A stretch of DNA of 64,000 bases from Lolium rigidum (Eukaryota; Streptophyta; Magnoliopsida; Poales; Poaceae). Made by a program: the position numbers and the translations under genes. The stretch's first letter is position 1, and each line of letters begins with the position of its first letter. The stretch covers positions 176,110,017 to 176,174,016 of the forward strand of contig NC_061513.1 of NCBI RefSeq assembly GCF_022539505.1, given 5' to 3'. The notes beneath the pieces are model-generated. The model had not been told where the DNA came from, ran no database searches, and was given only the letters and a program-made list of their open reading frames with translations. Below, piece by piece: positions 10,723 to 22,292 of this stretch.

Positions 10723-12052
10723 CTGAAAACGAAAGATGAGTGAGAACAGTACAATTGCATATTATAATCCAACTTTGATCCGAATTAAGACATGCAACTA
10801 TTAATGCAAATAAAACTATATCACAGTTGGGCAGAAATAGAGATAAATGCACTTATTTCAACAAATCATGATCATGTCATTAATAACGGTATTCAAAATA
10901 ACAAGACCATAATTGTCACAATAATTACTTTAATCATACTTTCAAAATTTAATAATCACTTTTGCATTTATCAAATTTTAAAATGCACTTTTATAACTAT
11001 TTGTAGCACAAACTTTGAATTTAAGCTATTAACTTTGAACTTTTCAGAGGCATGAGCTTTCACTTATTTAATCTCCGAACAAATATTTCGTTGGTCCTAT
11101 TTATTCAAAAAAAATTGGACAAAATTAGGCCTAAAACTGCCCAAAACTGCCAAAAAATGCCTCTGGAAATTCATTAAACAGAAAACTGGGCGTAGCCCAA
11201 AAAATGCACCCGCGGCCAAAGCCCACCAGGGAGAAATTCTTTGCGCGCCGCTCGGGCGCATTACCTTTCGGCCTGCTGACCACGGCCCAGCGGCACGCTA
11301 GAGGCCCGCCAACGAGGCCCAAGGCCACTCTGCGCACCGGCTCGCTCCTGGCCATCGGATGAGATCCGACGATCGGGCGTCGTTCTCGCTTTATATAAAA
11401 GGGTGGCCAACCGACCATCCCCCTGAAAACCTAACCCTAAACCATTCTCCCCCGAGCCCCTCTCTTTGCCTCTCGATCGGTGGCGCGGAGACTGCCTCCC
11501 ACGCGCTCGCCCAGGACGAGGCTGTGTCCTGGCGGCGGCTAGGCGACGGTGCCGCCCGGCCCAAGGTCGGCGACAGCAGAGCCCGCCCCTGCCCTTTTCA
11601 TACTGCACCAAGAAATCGACAGCCACGACCACGAGGAGAAGCAGTGGCGGCGCCCCTGTACATCTTGGCAGCGGCGCGTGCACCCGAGGTTGGGCGTGTT
11701 GCCGTCAATCGGCGTAGAGGCGGCACAGATCTTTGCCGGCGTGCGCAAGCAACAGCATCCGCAGCGGCTGCATCCGGTAGCTTTGCCGGCGAGCCTGAGG
11801 GCGTCGGCCGATAACTTTTCTTTTTCCCTTTCCCTGTTTATTCTCCGATTAGGGTTAGGGTTTGGTGCTCGGGGAGATCTAGGGTTTTCTTTCTTTTCTA
11901 CCGATTATGATCTAGCACTAGAGGCTTTGATAACATATTTATTTCTCACTGATCAACTAGAGTAGATCTAATCGAGTATGACTATCTCTGTAAACAAATG
12001 TACTTGTATTGTGCGATGCGAGAGAGAGAGAACGAGAGGGCCAGAGGGTTAC
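10723..12052 (-). other. Predicted intron of Copia-derived gag gene
   Basis: The donor GTAACC (12052-12047) follows a short exon and the acceptor TTTTCAG ends at 10723. Splicing keeps the frame between the exons. The left part (10740-11130) is AT-rich. The right part (11200-11900) is GC-rich, with a + strand TATA box (TTTATATAAAAG, near 11390) followed by a 5'-UTR-like CT-rich stretch, so another promoter or inserted element may lie inside the intron. Long overlapping ORFs on both strands at 11131-11965 are low-complexity GC effects and are not called genes. Confidence 0.45.
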
Positions 12053-12358
12053 CTTCTCCCTTGGAGGATGAACCTTCGGACGTCGACATGGTGGCGACGA
12101 CGGTGGCATGGGTGAGGTCGTGGCGGCGGTGGCGGCGCTTCCCGTCGGCACTGCGCGAAACCCTAATCGGTGGGTATGTCGTTGGGGCGTCTGGCAGCTC
12201 GAGGAACCTCGTACCGAGTGCCATCGGCCCCCACCTATCTATATGGCGCAGGCGACAGAGGCCCACCAACCAGATGCGGTTGGGCGCCCTCGATCAGGGC
12301 GCATTGACCAAGGGGTCGGCCGAGCCGTTGGGCTCGTTCCGTTGGAGATCATCCTAAC
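11940..12358 (-). repeat. Candidate 5' LTR of the minus-strand Copia element
   Basis: Read on the minus strand, the sequence starts TGTTAGGATGATCTCC at 12358 and carries a TATA-like site. Past the first exon it reaches a degraded match to the tRNA-Met primer site (ATGTTATCAAAGCC, near 11936-11923). No matching 3' LTR is evident beyond the RT end, so the assignment is tentative; a short gene-like promoter is the alternative. Confidence 0.3.
12053..12089 (-). CDS. First exon of Copia-derived gag (Ser-rich start)
   Basis: ATG at 12089-12087 in an ACCATG context starts MSTSEGSSSKGE. After 37 bases comes a GTAACC splice donor. Joined to the exon at 10722, the frame continues into the Gag region (GGYYLISC...), which supports the exon. 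A TATA-like CATATAGATAGG on the minus strand near 12236-12247 lies about 150 bp upstream. Splicing is inferred from sequence only. Confidence 0.45.
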
Positions 12359-12426
12359 ATAAAGTGCTACTATGAAATGCAACTATGTGATTTAACCTAT
12401 ATGACACAAGGGGTGCTAGAAATTAT

Positions 12427-12745
12427 AATAAGGAACGAGAACCAACCTGAGGTTGGGTGGTTAGGAGGGTGGTTGTACCCCCAGCCCACCAGAGTTGAAA
12501 CCCCAGGTTTGACATTTGTGTGTCTCATAAAGGAGGAATATTCATTCAGTGGGAGAAGACGTTCCCGTCGACAACGAGGTGCTTGTGGTGACTTCGTCAA
12601 TTTCAAGATCCAATCCGTCGGCTCAGTATTCCGGAGGTGCTCATAGGGGTACGGTGTGCGTGTGTCCGTTCATATGTGTGAGTGTATGCACGTGTATGTG
12701 AGCGTCTGCGTTTATACTGTGTTTCTGAACAAAAAAAATAAGGAA
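12427..12745 (+). mobile_element. SINE with 9-bp target-site duplication
   Basis: The body (about 12436-12736) carries tRNA-like RNA polymerase III promoter boxes: an A-box-like GGTTGGGTGGTTAGGAGG and a B-box-like GAGTTGAAACC about 45 bp later. It ends in an A-rich tail. The flanks repeat AATAAGGAA (12427-12435 and 12737-12745). The sequence resembles a SINE type common in Triticeae. It has no coding capacity and would depend on LINE enzymes. Confidence 0.8.
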
Positions 12746-13771
12746 AAATAATTAGTTTTTTGGGGGTGAGGAACAATAATAAGTTAGAGTTACCACTAAA
12801 TAATGTAACAAAAATAAGATGGACATAGGCAAAGGGGAGGGTAAAATTATGTATGCCCAGATTTTGAATCCTTCGGGGATGTTAAGTCTCCGTTAGAGAG
12901 GCTTCAAATCACCGACAGCCACAAATGCCTAGCCTTATTCTCCCTGAGCAACATCCACAAAGTTTGAGCTCATCCACCAAGGGTAGATCTTGAATTGATT
13001 TCCAACTTTCACAAGCTTCCTCGAGTGCTCCAGAAGCTTGTATGCCCCCGAGGGACTCCAACCGTCTAGGAGTCCATAAAACTCCAATAACAGCAACATT
13101 GGTGAATATGGAAGATGCCAAAAATGACCTCACATTTGGATCTAATAACATGCATGCTGTCATGTGTGCACGTCTAGTCCGGAGCCTCTGGGACAAGTCT
13201 TGAGCTTATAGGTTTGGATATACCGAATCGTAATAAGTTAGTTGTAATATTTTATCGTGTCCATAGGATTTTTGGACACCAACACGATCCCAAGCCTACC
13301 AGGCATTTCAGGTGACACACATAAAAGAAAATTTTGCACTAGCCCAAGTGTGATGTTGCATCTTCGGTTGCAGTTCCTCTCTCGGTGAGAAATCAAGGAG
13401 CGTCAACAAAAGCCTACCATCTTAGGCTTGTTCATCATCTACCACCAATAGTGATGAAAAAGTTGCAATCTTATTTGCTTCAGGGTTCCGGATTTATCAT
13501 GCAATGTGGCTATTCCTCTTCGGCTTGTGCTTCCATAGACCCCCAAGAATGAAACGTTTTCTTAGGTGAAACACAAGGACAGGTGAGATTAAAAGATACA
13601 TGTTCTGGATTAGGGGTAGGATGGTTGAGAATAACCGATACCACGGTACCTCTTTATAGTTAGTTCTACTATTACACCAAGAAAAAACTGAAATAACTTG
13701 AGGATTATGAAATTATCAGTACACAACATTGGGATTTAGGGTTAAATCAAGAAAACAGTAACCATTTGGGT
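12746..13771. other. Unassigned stretch, possible decayed minus-strand coding remnant
   Basis: This 1-kb stretch has no recognised element. A minus-strand ORF (13196-12909, 95 codons) contains SFLASSIFTNVAVIGVLWTP and ELKLCGCC, with normal-looking composition. I do not recognise it. It may be a remnant of a transposon or captured gene exon. The rest is AT-rich with no supported gene. Confidence 0.3.
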
Positions 13772-14899
13772 TGTCACATCCCAGGTTGTAGGACAAACGC
13801 GGGGTAGTTTTAGAATGGTAGTGGATTTCCATTTTAAAACCGGGAATTTTTACGCTTAAATGCTAAAAACCTAGAGGGATCGATGCCTCTCTCTATCTCG
13901 CTGTGAATTAGGTTTAGTCGTGTCGAGAGTGGGATAGATTTTGACATGACCTCTATGCAATTAAGCTTTTGAGAGGGAAAGAAAATTTGAACTAGAATTC
14001 AAATCCACACTTCGATTTCAAATTTGAAATATTAAACAAGTACTTCCACTAAAGCACATACTTTGAATCCAATATTGAATTATAAAAGAAGTACTCAATT
14101 TGAATTCAAGACAACACTTGAAAATAAGAATTCAAAAAATAAGTTAATTACAAAAAAAATTAATAAGGGAAATTACAGCTTTGTTGATAAATAAACACAA
14201 TTACATTGTCTTTACAAAATACTTTATATTACAGCAATAACAATAAAAGAAAATTACAAGTTCAAATGATAAAACCTACACTACACCTGACTACTGTCTT
14301 GGAAGCTTCTCAATCTTCCATAATCTGCTTCTCAATCTTGATCACCTGCATACACAACAAAAATATGAGAAAGAGACAAGTGGAATGCTGTAGCGCCCTA
14401 CCTTTTAATAAAGGTAATACACATGTGTAACATGCTATTCTCGGGCTCATTGGTAGCACACACATTACAAAATATAGTATTCATTGCAATAGTATTATAT
14501 CACTACATCGTTGATACAAAGGATAGTACCAAAATATTACAACTTTCTTAGTCACCTGGACTAGCTCAAATAAATAGTTCAAAGCAAACACAATGGAAAG
14601 TAAATCATCAATGATCCTTCATCTTCTTCATGTGCCACGGGAAGACATGTTGGAATGTAGACTCGAGATCCTACCAATTGCTCCTCCTCGGAATAGCCAG
14701 CATGTTTGAATATGTAGCCCCACGAAGGGGATCGGTACAATGATGTATTGGCAAATGACACTTATTTGGTGGCTATTATGAAAATACTAACTACATGATA
14801 TTTGGCTTGTGGAGTCTTGGGCTAATTTGCATAAAGCCAATTTTATCCTATATTTTTCAAACAAAACATTTTGTAATTCTTGAAAAGAATCTTAAAAAG

Positions 14900-15027
14900 G
14901 TCTCATGGGTTGATAGCCATGAGGTTTTGAAAAGTCACATGGGTTGGCAGCCATGAGTTTTGAACAGATCACATGGGTTGACAGGCATGAGTTTTGAAAA
15001 GATCACATGGGTTGAGAGCCATGAGAA
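14900..15027 (+). repeat. Tandem repeat, four units of about 33 bp
   Basis: The unit is (G)TCACATGGGTTG.CAGCCATGAG followed by TTTTGAAAA. Each unit holds the inverted repeat CATGGGTTG...AGCCATG, so the array could form a row of small hairpins. Confidence 0.85.
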
Positions 15028-15413
15028 TCTAGGAAAAAGTTTCTACACAAGTTTTATTTCATTCAAAAAAGGTGAGGAGATTCTTCCGTACATTCCATGT
15101 CCAGGAATTCAAATTGTCCATAACCGGGGACATGGCTATGATCTTAGTTTTAAACTCTAGCGAGGTTGTGCACTTTGACCTTAAGACCCATTCTGCCCAA
15201 AGAGAAGAATGAGACAAGATCTTTGAGAAGGAGAAATTCAACCATACTAGCCAGACCCGCTCCCCTTTGGCCACATCTGAATGTCTAGCAACAGATTGAA
15301 CCCTCACAGCCTAATTGATCCTGGCAGAGCCGTAATGCCATAAGGCTGTGCTGGAAGCTATCTAAGCATCTAAGACTTGGTAATCTCTTTGTTCCTGGGT
15401 GTCTAACCCCAAG

Positions 15414-15563
15414 TGAACCCTCAGGTGAAAAGCACCACACATTCCTTGGTTGACAACCAGGTATGTGGTCCTGAGTAGTCACTCAACTTTTGTGAACTCT
15501 TAGGTGAAAACCACCACACAATCCTGGGTTGACAGCCAGGTATGTGGTCCTGAGTAGCCAGAC
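15414..15563 (+). repeat. Tandem duplication, two units of about 75 bp
   Basis: The shared core is CAGGTGAAAA.CACCACACA, then TTGACAnCCAGGTATGTGG and TCCTGAGTAG. It occurs twice in succession with a few mismatches. Confidence 0.8.
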
Positions 15564-17557
15564 CACCTTTCAATTAAATTCCATCCAGGTGTTTCATTAA
15601 GGTTGTTAATTTTCAGTTTTTCAAACATCAACAACCAAGTAATGAAACAGCATTGGCATTTGATATTGCAAAGCAAGCTAAATATCCTAGCAGGGGTTTA
15701 AGGGTAGCTACACACTACTAAGATTGCTAAGCATAGAATATACTTTACTTTTGAAAACAAAATCCTATCATGCATACTACTCAAAACTCTAATGCATAGT
15801 ATAAAATAAAGTGGGATTTTAATGTCACTTGCCTTGGTCACAGCACCAGCACACGCACAATAATCAAAAGGGTAGCACTGGTCCTCTTCACAATCTAAAC
15901 AAGATTATGAACACCAAATAAACACAGCATTCAAAATGAAGCAATCATAGACAGGTATGCATGCATGAAATGCACCATTTAATTTGACACAGGGAATTGA
16001 TGTGAAAAATGTTGCATTTGGTATTCTCTGATGTTTATGATGTTGGTGAAGGTTTCTGGATATTTTTATTTTATTAGGATTTCAATTATTGCAATTCTAG
16101 TGATTCAAATAAGGCATAATCTCTAATTAAATTTCTACATTCTAATTTTTTATTGTGTAAAATTTATGTTTTGACATATATGGATAGAGTACAGAAATAC
16201 AAAGCTAATGACATTGGAATCATTCAAAAATCATTTGTAGATTTTAAACCATAGCCAGAATACTGATTTGAACATAATTTGACCTAGCAAGTGTGTGCAC
16301 GTATCAAATTTCAAAATCTCTGGTTCCATAGTGTTCTACATGTTCTAAGGATTCCAGAGACTACAAATTTCATTTTTGGATCAGTAGATCAAAAGTTACA
16401 AATTTTATGGTGGAAAAGGGTCAATTAAACTATTTTATTTATAATTCAAAATTTAATACTGTACACATCAAATAGTTTTACATATTTGGATCCTACAAGT
16501 TCTAAGCTTTCCGGGGATACCAAATTAGTAATGTTTGGATGTCTAAATATTTTCTATGAATTTTCTAAGGTAGGTATAGAATCTGGCATTTGAATTTGAT
16601 TTGAATTCGAGTTTGACTGGGGGTTTGACTGGCTGCTGCGTGTCTGCACGCTGTTGGCTGAGAGGTGGCTGACTAGGATGCCACGTTGGCGGTTGACTGG
16701 GCGCTGACCAGATTGATCTGGACCGCACGATGCAGATCCTACGGCTGAGAGAGAAGGAAGAGGCGGCTCACCGGGGTTGGGGGTCGACGGAGATGGTGGC
16801 GGCTCGGGCGTCGACGATGGTGTGTCTCCGGCGGTCTTTGGCGTCAGCGAAGGGGTGGACAGGGGCGGAGCTTCGCAGCAAAGACGATGTTGGCGGTGGC
16901 ATGGTGCTCCAGCGAGCAAATTGGCAAGCCTGGCGGCGCGGTTGAGTGCGGGAGAAGAGGGAAAATAGAGAGGAGGCAGGAGGATTTATGGGGAAATCTC
17001 GCACGAGGTGGGGGAGGATCCGGGCGAGGTTGAGGAGGTGGCCGAGGTGGGTTGCGCGCGCGGGAGAAGTGGGGCGACGGTTGGCGGTAGGAGACAGGCT
17101 AACAAGTAGGGCCCACATGTCAGCGAGAGAGAGGAGAGAGAGAGGGGCGGGGGGCACTTGCCGAATTTTGGCTAGGCTGGGTTGGCTCGACTAGGCCGAC
17201 TGGTCTTTTCCTTTTTCCTTTTTCCTTTTTGTATTTTATTTTATAACATTTGTAAAATTAAAAATAGTGTTTTAGGATAAAGGGGTAATGTTTTACAACT
17301 CTTTTGCAGGAAAACAAAAATAGCCAAATAATATTTATATGCACTTTGGCTTATAGGTTGTTTTGGCAAAATTTTGTAAATAGTGTTTTTAGGGTTGTAG
17401 GTTTGTTGGGGTGTGTTTATTTTATATTGATCTCAAAATGCATGAATGAAATGAATGCATGATGCTTTTGAATTTTGAAAATTTGGGATGTTACAAATGC
17501 CAAATGGTGTTCAAATTTAAATGAATTCAAGGATTAACATGGCACTGTCGAGATGAT

Positions 17558-18535
17558 TGATATTTACGCACGCTTCTATTCTTGTAGACAGTGTTGGACA
17601 TCCGAGTGCAGAGGTTTGTAGTTCAGCAGCAAGTTTCCCTTAAGTGGATCACCCAAGGTTTATCGAACTCAGGGAGGTAGAGGTCAAAGATATCCCTCTC
17701 AAGCAACCCTGCAATTACGGTACAACAAGTCTCTTGTATCCCCAACATACCCAATACACTTGTCAGGTGTATAGGTGCACTAGTTCGGTGAAGAGATAGT
17801 GAAATACAAGTAATATGGATGATTATGAGTAGTAATTGCAATCTGAAATAAAAAAATAGCAGCAAGCAAAAATGTAGTATAACTGGTTGTAAATGGTGTT
17901 TCAATGCTTGGTAACAAAGCCTAGGGATAATACTTTCACTAGTGGACACTCTCAACAATGATACCATAATTGAATACATAGATATTATCACTTCACTGTG
18001 CTACTCTGAACCACTCTCCGGTTTGATAACAAACACAAATTCACTGCGTAGGGCTGCATAAGCATTCCTTAAAGTTCGCATTCCCAATCTATGGACGCCC
18101 CAGGCTAACACTTTGAACATACAAAGATGGTATTAACTAGACACCACAATTCATAAGTATTTCTGCAAATTAAGCTTAAGAAACAAACATGGTGTGCACA
18201 CTGTCACTTCACACCGCTGGACAAGGTGTCCCCAGAGATCACATAAAAAACCACTTGAGTAGCACAATAGTTGAAGAATAACATCTACTTATTCAACTAG
18301 ATTACAAAGCTCATGATCACATAAAGATCATACATGGAGAGATAGATAGAACACATAGCTACCGGTAAAGCCCTCAGGGGAGAACTACTCACTCCTCATC
18401 ATGGGAGTCAGCAACGGTGATGAAGATGGCGGTGGAGTCGATGGAGATGGCTCCGGGGGCAATTCCTCGTCCCGGCAGGATGTTGGAACATAGACTTCTA
18501 TCCCCGGGATCTTGTCTTTGGCAGCGGCGGAGCTA
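17558..18535 (-). repeat. Partial Athila-like LTR, minus orientation
   Basis: The left edge TGATATTTACGCACGC is the LTR end as read from the minus strand. The sequence matches a widespread Triticeae Gypsy LTR (CAGTGTTGGACATCC, GCAAGTTTCCCTTAAG). A region near 18395-18500 (GATGGAGATGGCTCCGGGG, then CCCGGCAGG) is also seen in the solo LTR at 58100-58170, supporting an Athila/Sabrina-Fatima type origin. It is cut off near 18535 by the Tat-like element, so the LTR start is missing. Confidence 0.6.
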
Positions 18536-19204
18536 CAGAACTTTTCGTGGACGGAGGCTTGTGTCTGGATGAGTCCGGCAAGATGCCGGCCTAAGTTAAA
18601 CTGAAACCGGAATGGTTAATCTGGTGTGCTTTGTATGGGAACCTGGTGCGGTCCGTCGGATGACTCAGTCGGGCCACACCAGCTTTGGGGACTACTGTCG
18701 GGGGGATGACCCCTGGTAGGTCAAGACTATGGAAAATATGCCATGATAAAGTGTTTGTGAACCGGATTAAAGGATAATCCAGATTAGGAAGGCTTGGTGT
18801 AATAGTGTTGAATGATACAATCCGGTATACCAGGAGGGGTATGCCGGAGTAAGGGAAACCGGTGATATCTAAGCCGGAGGCACGCCAAAGAGTTAAAATC
18901 TGAAGATAAAAAGAACAAGAGTCCGGTTTATACCGGTTGAGTTACCGGGGATCAGGCATAGTCTCAACAGTAGCATGTCGGCACCCTGGTCCAAGATACC
19001 CTGAAGGACCAAAGGACATGAGGAGCTAAGCAGTTCAGCTTTAATTGAAGCCCTGAGGCCAAAGAAGATGATGACTTAAAGGGTCCCGGAGGAGGTCACC
19101 AGTCCATCGATTAAAGAAGGGAGCGTCACCCTGGAGCCAAAGAAGCTTTATAAAGTAGCTTAGATCAGCAAAGATACCCTTAGGTTTCCTTCCTTTGTAA
19201 GCCC

Positions 19205-19841
19205 TGATGCAGCCCGACCTTCGGTCTCGACCGCATCATGTACATCAACGTCAAGAACCACACTCAAGGCCGAAGTCACGGAGGCATGGAAGAGAAGAAG
19301 GAAGAAGAGCGTCCGAGGTCGCCTAAGAGAGAAGGCGTCTGCCACAATTCAATTAGGGCCAAGGCCCATGTACCCCCTTCTATGCCTAAACTACCCCTCC
19401 TTAGTGGCTCCCAATATATAGGATCGCACCTCCCCCTTCATTAGGGTAGACATAACTTGAGTGAGAACTTGGCTTATGCCTCCACCATCCCTCCGGGATT
19501 AGGGAAACCCCCTCCTCTCTTAGACACAAATCTATGAGTTGTATCAAGACAATCCTTATATGATTTATCTTTCGCACTTGTGATTCTACCACGGTCTCAC
19601 ACGTGTGACTCCATAGATCGTATATCGGTCTTTCTCTCGGGGATTCTACCTCGTGTCTCTCCTTGAGGGATTCTATCGTGATAGTGGTTCGGGCTATCGG
19701 GAGTAAACCAGAATTGTATCGGGTTGTGTTGCGTGCGTTCGCGTGTGTTCATCGTGTTCTTCGTCGTGTTCTTCCTCTTCCCCGCCTTTCCCTCGGTCAA
19801 TTCGTGAGATCGGACAACCCACGTGGCCTTAGGCCGCATCA
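19205..19841 (+). repeat. 5' LTR of the non-autonomous element
   Basis: 637 bp, TGATGCAGCC to CCGCATCA. It is nearly identical by eye to the 3' LTR, apart from small indels such as a 9-bp GTGTTCTTC unit, which suggests a fairly recent insertion. The TATA region reads CAATATATAGG. Confidence 0.9.
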
Positions 19842-19843
19842 TA

Positions 19844-19855
19844 TGGTATCAGAGC
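19844..19855 (+). other. Primer-binding site, tRNA-iMet type
   Basis: TGGTATCAGAGC starts two bases after the 5' LTR and is complementary to the 3' end of initiator methionine tRNA. Confidence 0.9.
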
Positions 19856-21831
19856 AAAGGTTGCCACGAATTTGACCCCCAAATCCACCGATTTTCGTCC
19901 AAAAAATTTCCCAAAAAATTGCCCCAAAAATTAGCTCGAAATTTGATCTCCGGATTTGTTGCGTTTTTGTGGTTTTGTTCCACAGTTCTATTGTCCCTTG
20001 TGGTGATCTACGTGTTCCTCAATTTTCTCAGCCCAATTCCATCTATTTCGCGTCGAATTTGAGTTTTTCTGTGCTGGTTTTGAACGAGTTCATCGTGAAG
20101 AACAGCTCTCCTCCCGCGGTCAACGCATCCTTGCCTAGCTCCCACCCGCGACAGTTCCGCGCCATCGGCTGCTCCTCAAGCACAGCTGCGCAGCTCGCCA
20201 CCAGCACGCCTACGCCACCTTGCTGCTCCCGCGCGCACAGCATCTCCGCCGCCTGGTCCACCTCGCTCGCCTGCACTGGCCCCGCCTCTCCCTGGCCGAG
20301 GCACCCTGCCAGCTCCCGCAGCACACGCCACAGGCCTCCGCTCGATCCTCCCCCGGTCAACGCCGCCCGGCCAGAACCAAGCAGCACCACCACGTGCATC
20401 AGCACCTCGCCCGCGCGCCTTGGATCCCATCAATCGAGCCAGCTGCTCCGCTGCACACCGCCCTGCGCTCCACCACACGCCGCCTGGAGCCCGTCCAAAC
20501 CAGGCTACCACGCGCCCCAAGCAAGCTCCTTGCATCAGCGCCCAGCAGCACGCGCCTCTTGCTCCGCTTGCCTGTGTCCATCTCCAGGTTCAGCCGCCGG
20601 CCTGCTTTCTCCGTGCTGCAGGCCTCCGCTTCATCCTTCTGCCCACGGAAAATCTGCTTGCAGAGCCACCAACCGGAGCAAACCGGGCGCCACGCCGGAC
20701 GGCCCGGTTGAAACCGGAGTACAGGCCGGTGCCAACCGCGGGCCAATTTTCGTTCAGTTTTGGTCCAACTTTTTGCCCCAAATCTTGACAACTTTTCGGC
20801 GCCCGTTTGACTCCAAAATTTTATAGCCATCTCACAATATTGTGAATCTAATTTTGACACCTTTTTCGTAATTTTTGGAGCCCAACTTTTGATCGCTCGT
20901 TTTGATCCAACTTTTCGGGCATTGACTTAATTTGCTCGGTTTCCGATTTGGCGTGCATCGGTTATCTATTCCGCTTCCGCGCCTACATCAACACCGCGAC
21001 GACACCATTGACACCCCGGATTCCGGCGCAACTTCGTCACCATCATCGCCACCACTTCGCCATCGCAAGTTCGTGTGCTTGACACCGCCTAACGTCAATA
21101 GGTATAACTTGCCCTCTTACCCCTTGTAGCCCCGTTTCTTCCTTTGCGTATCTACCCCATTGAGAGTGGCTTTCCGAGTGTTGCGAAGCATTTCACAAGT
21201 GTCACGACCGTGAGAGGGTTTGTGTGTGTGCGTTGTGTTGAACGAAGCTCCGAAGCAAGCTCGGTCTGAAAGATACACAAAAGAAGAAAAAGTGTGACAT
21301 ATACATACATAGAGAAAAAAAAAGCTTCTAAGCATAGAGAAAAAAAAGTGAAAAAAAGAGAAATATAGAAAAGAGTGTGTGTCCACCGATACCGAGAATT
21401 GCAAAGCTTGTGGGCACTAAGAGAGAAAAGAGAAGAGTGGCATTTGTGCAAATCTTGTTGCTTCTTTCTTGTGCAACCAAGCTACGGTCTCTCTTGTGTT
21501 GGCGTGACATCGAGCTTATAGTCTTCGTTAGGACCATCTTTGTCACTTGCTCACTTCCTTGGTCGCGCTAACCCCATTGTTCTCCGTTGTGTGTGTTTTC
21601 GTGTTTCCTTGACATAGATCACCACTTTTGACATTTGACTTTGGATCTTGCCCACATTTGACAATAGACTTTTCCGTTGATCTTTTTCGTTTGCTATCCA
21701 CCCCTTACCCACCACATATAGAGTTCTTAGCCTTTTGCGTGTGCTTTGAGTGTGTGTGTGTGAGTAACCCCGATATATTTCGACTTTGCTCTTGACTTGA
21801 ACCATTGTCTCGATACTATCTTGAAAGGTGA
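19856..21831 (+). other. Leader of the non-autonomous element
   Basis: This long untranslated leader has a GC-rich block (20100-20760), a purine-rich stretch (21290-21370) and no supported coding region. ORFs of up to 285 codons in the GC-rich block (19969-20826 and others, both strands) are Pro/Ala/Ser low-complexity products of base composition. The block contains several ACCGG/CCGGT motifs, as do the LTRs of the CRM element. Confidence 0.6.
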
Positions 21832-22245
21832 GATACTTGTGCGGAAATTCAATTCGGCTCTTGGGTGCATATGCTCCCTCCACCCAAAAAACATATTTCT
21901 AATTGTTAAAAAAATTAACAAAAAAATTCGCACGTACATCTTGACAATCTATGTGCGTTCGTGCAGTTTTCGCGAAAAAGCGATATTTTTTGTGATCGAT
22001 CTAAAAAAGACAAAATAAGTCTCACAAAAAGCCTGATTTTCAGCACTAAATTTTGTCTTTTTTACACAGCTCAAACTACAAGTTGATTTTTCATGGAAAG
22101 ACTTTGGTCACACTTAACATGTGAAGATGTACACATGAATTTTTCGTTTGAATTTTTTTGACATTTCAAAATGTATCAAAGTCACAGTTCGAACTAAAGG
22201 GAGCATATGCACCCAGGAGCCAAAACATCACTCCCGATACTTGTG
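21832..22245. mobile_element. MITE, possibly Mutator-like, inside the non-autonomous element
   Basis: Inverted ends GGCTC(T/C)TGGGTGCATATGCT lie at about 21856 and, reversed, at about 22221. The same 10-bp word GATACTTGTG lies at 21832-21841 and 22236-22245, consistent with a 9-10 bp TSD typical of Mutator-type elements. Removing 21842-22245 restores a continuous leader. It is AT-rich with no coding capacity. The inverted ends do not reach exactly to the direct repeats, so the superfamily is uncertain. Confidence 0.65.
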
Positions 22246-22292
22246 TAGTTTTCCTTCCACCATACATATACACCTATCCTAGTGAGATATAC

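Larger units (their letters stand above)
13772..17495 (-). repeat. Probable long LTR (Del/Tekay-like), minus orientation, possibly composite
   Basis: The edges are TGTCACATCCC (13772) and GGGATGTTACA (ending 17495), the matched ends expected of long Gypsy LTRs. No primer site or polypurine tract lies outside either edge, which suggests a solo LTR. I find no matching 5-bp TSD, so age, a wrong edge or a composite structure are possible. On the minus strand a GC-rich promoter-like zone (17200-16600) has a TATA-like CCCATAAATCC near 16990. Overlapping GC-rich ORFs on both strands at 16543-17194 are not genes. Confidence 0.45.

Noticed and set aside
11131..11965. Apparent host gene start: TATA box, CT-rich 5' UTR and ORFs on both strands
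   Set aside because: No coding continuation or splice-supported exon follows on the + strand, and the region lies inside a predicted Copia intron. Kept only as a promoter-like segment.
14900..15027. CRISPR-like regular repeats
   Set aside because: Four contiguous degenerate units without spacers in plant DNA; an ordinary tandem repeat.
16543..17194. GC-rich ORFs on both strands within the long LTR
   Set aside because: Composition effect; they overlap in several frames and lie in a promoter-like LTR zone.
19844..19855. tRNA-like sequence TGGTATCAGAGC here and at other LTR edges
   Set aside because: These are primer-binding sites beside LTRs, not tRNA genes.
19969..20860. Overlapping ORFs of up to 285 codons on both strands
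   Set aside because: Low-complexity Pro/Ala/Ser/Arg translation of a GC-rich leader; no start context or motif, and all frames are open on both strands.
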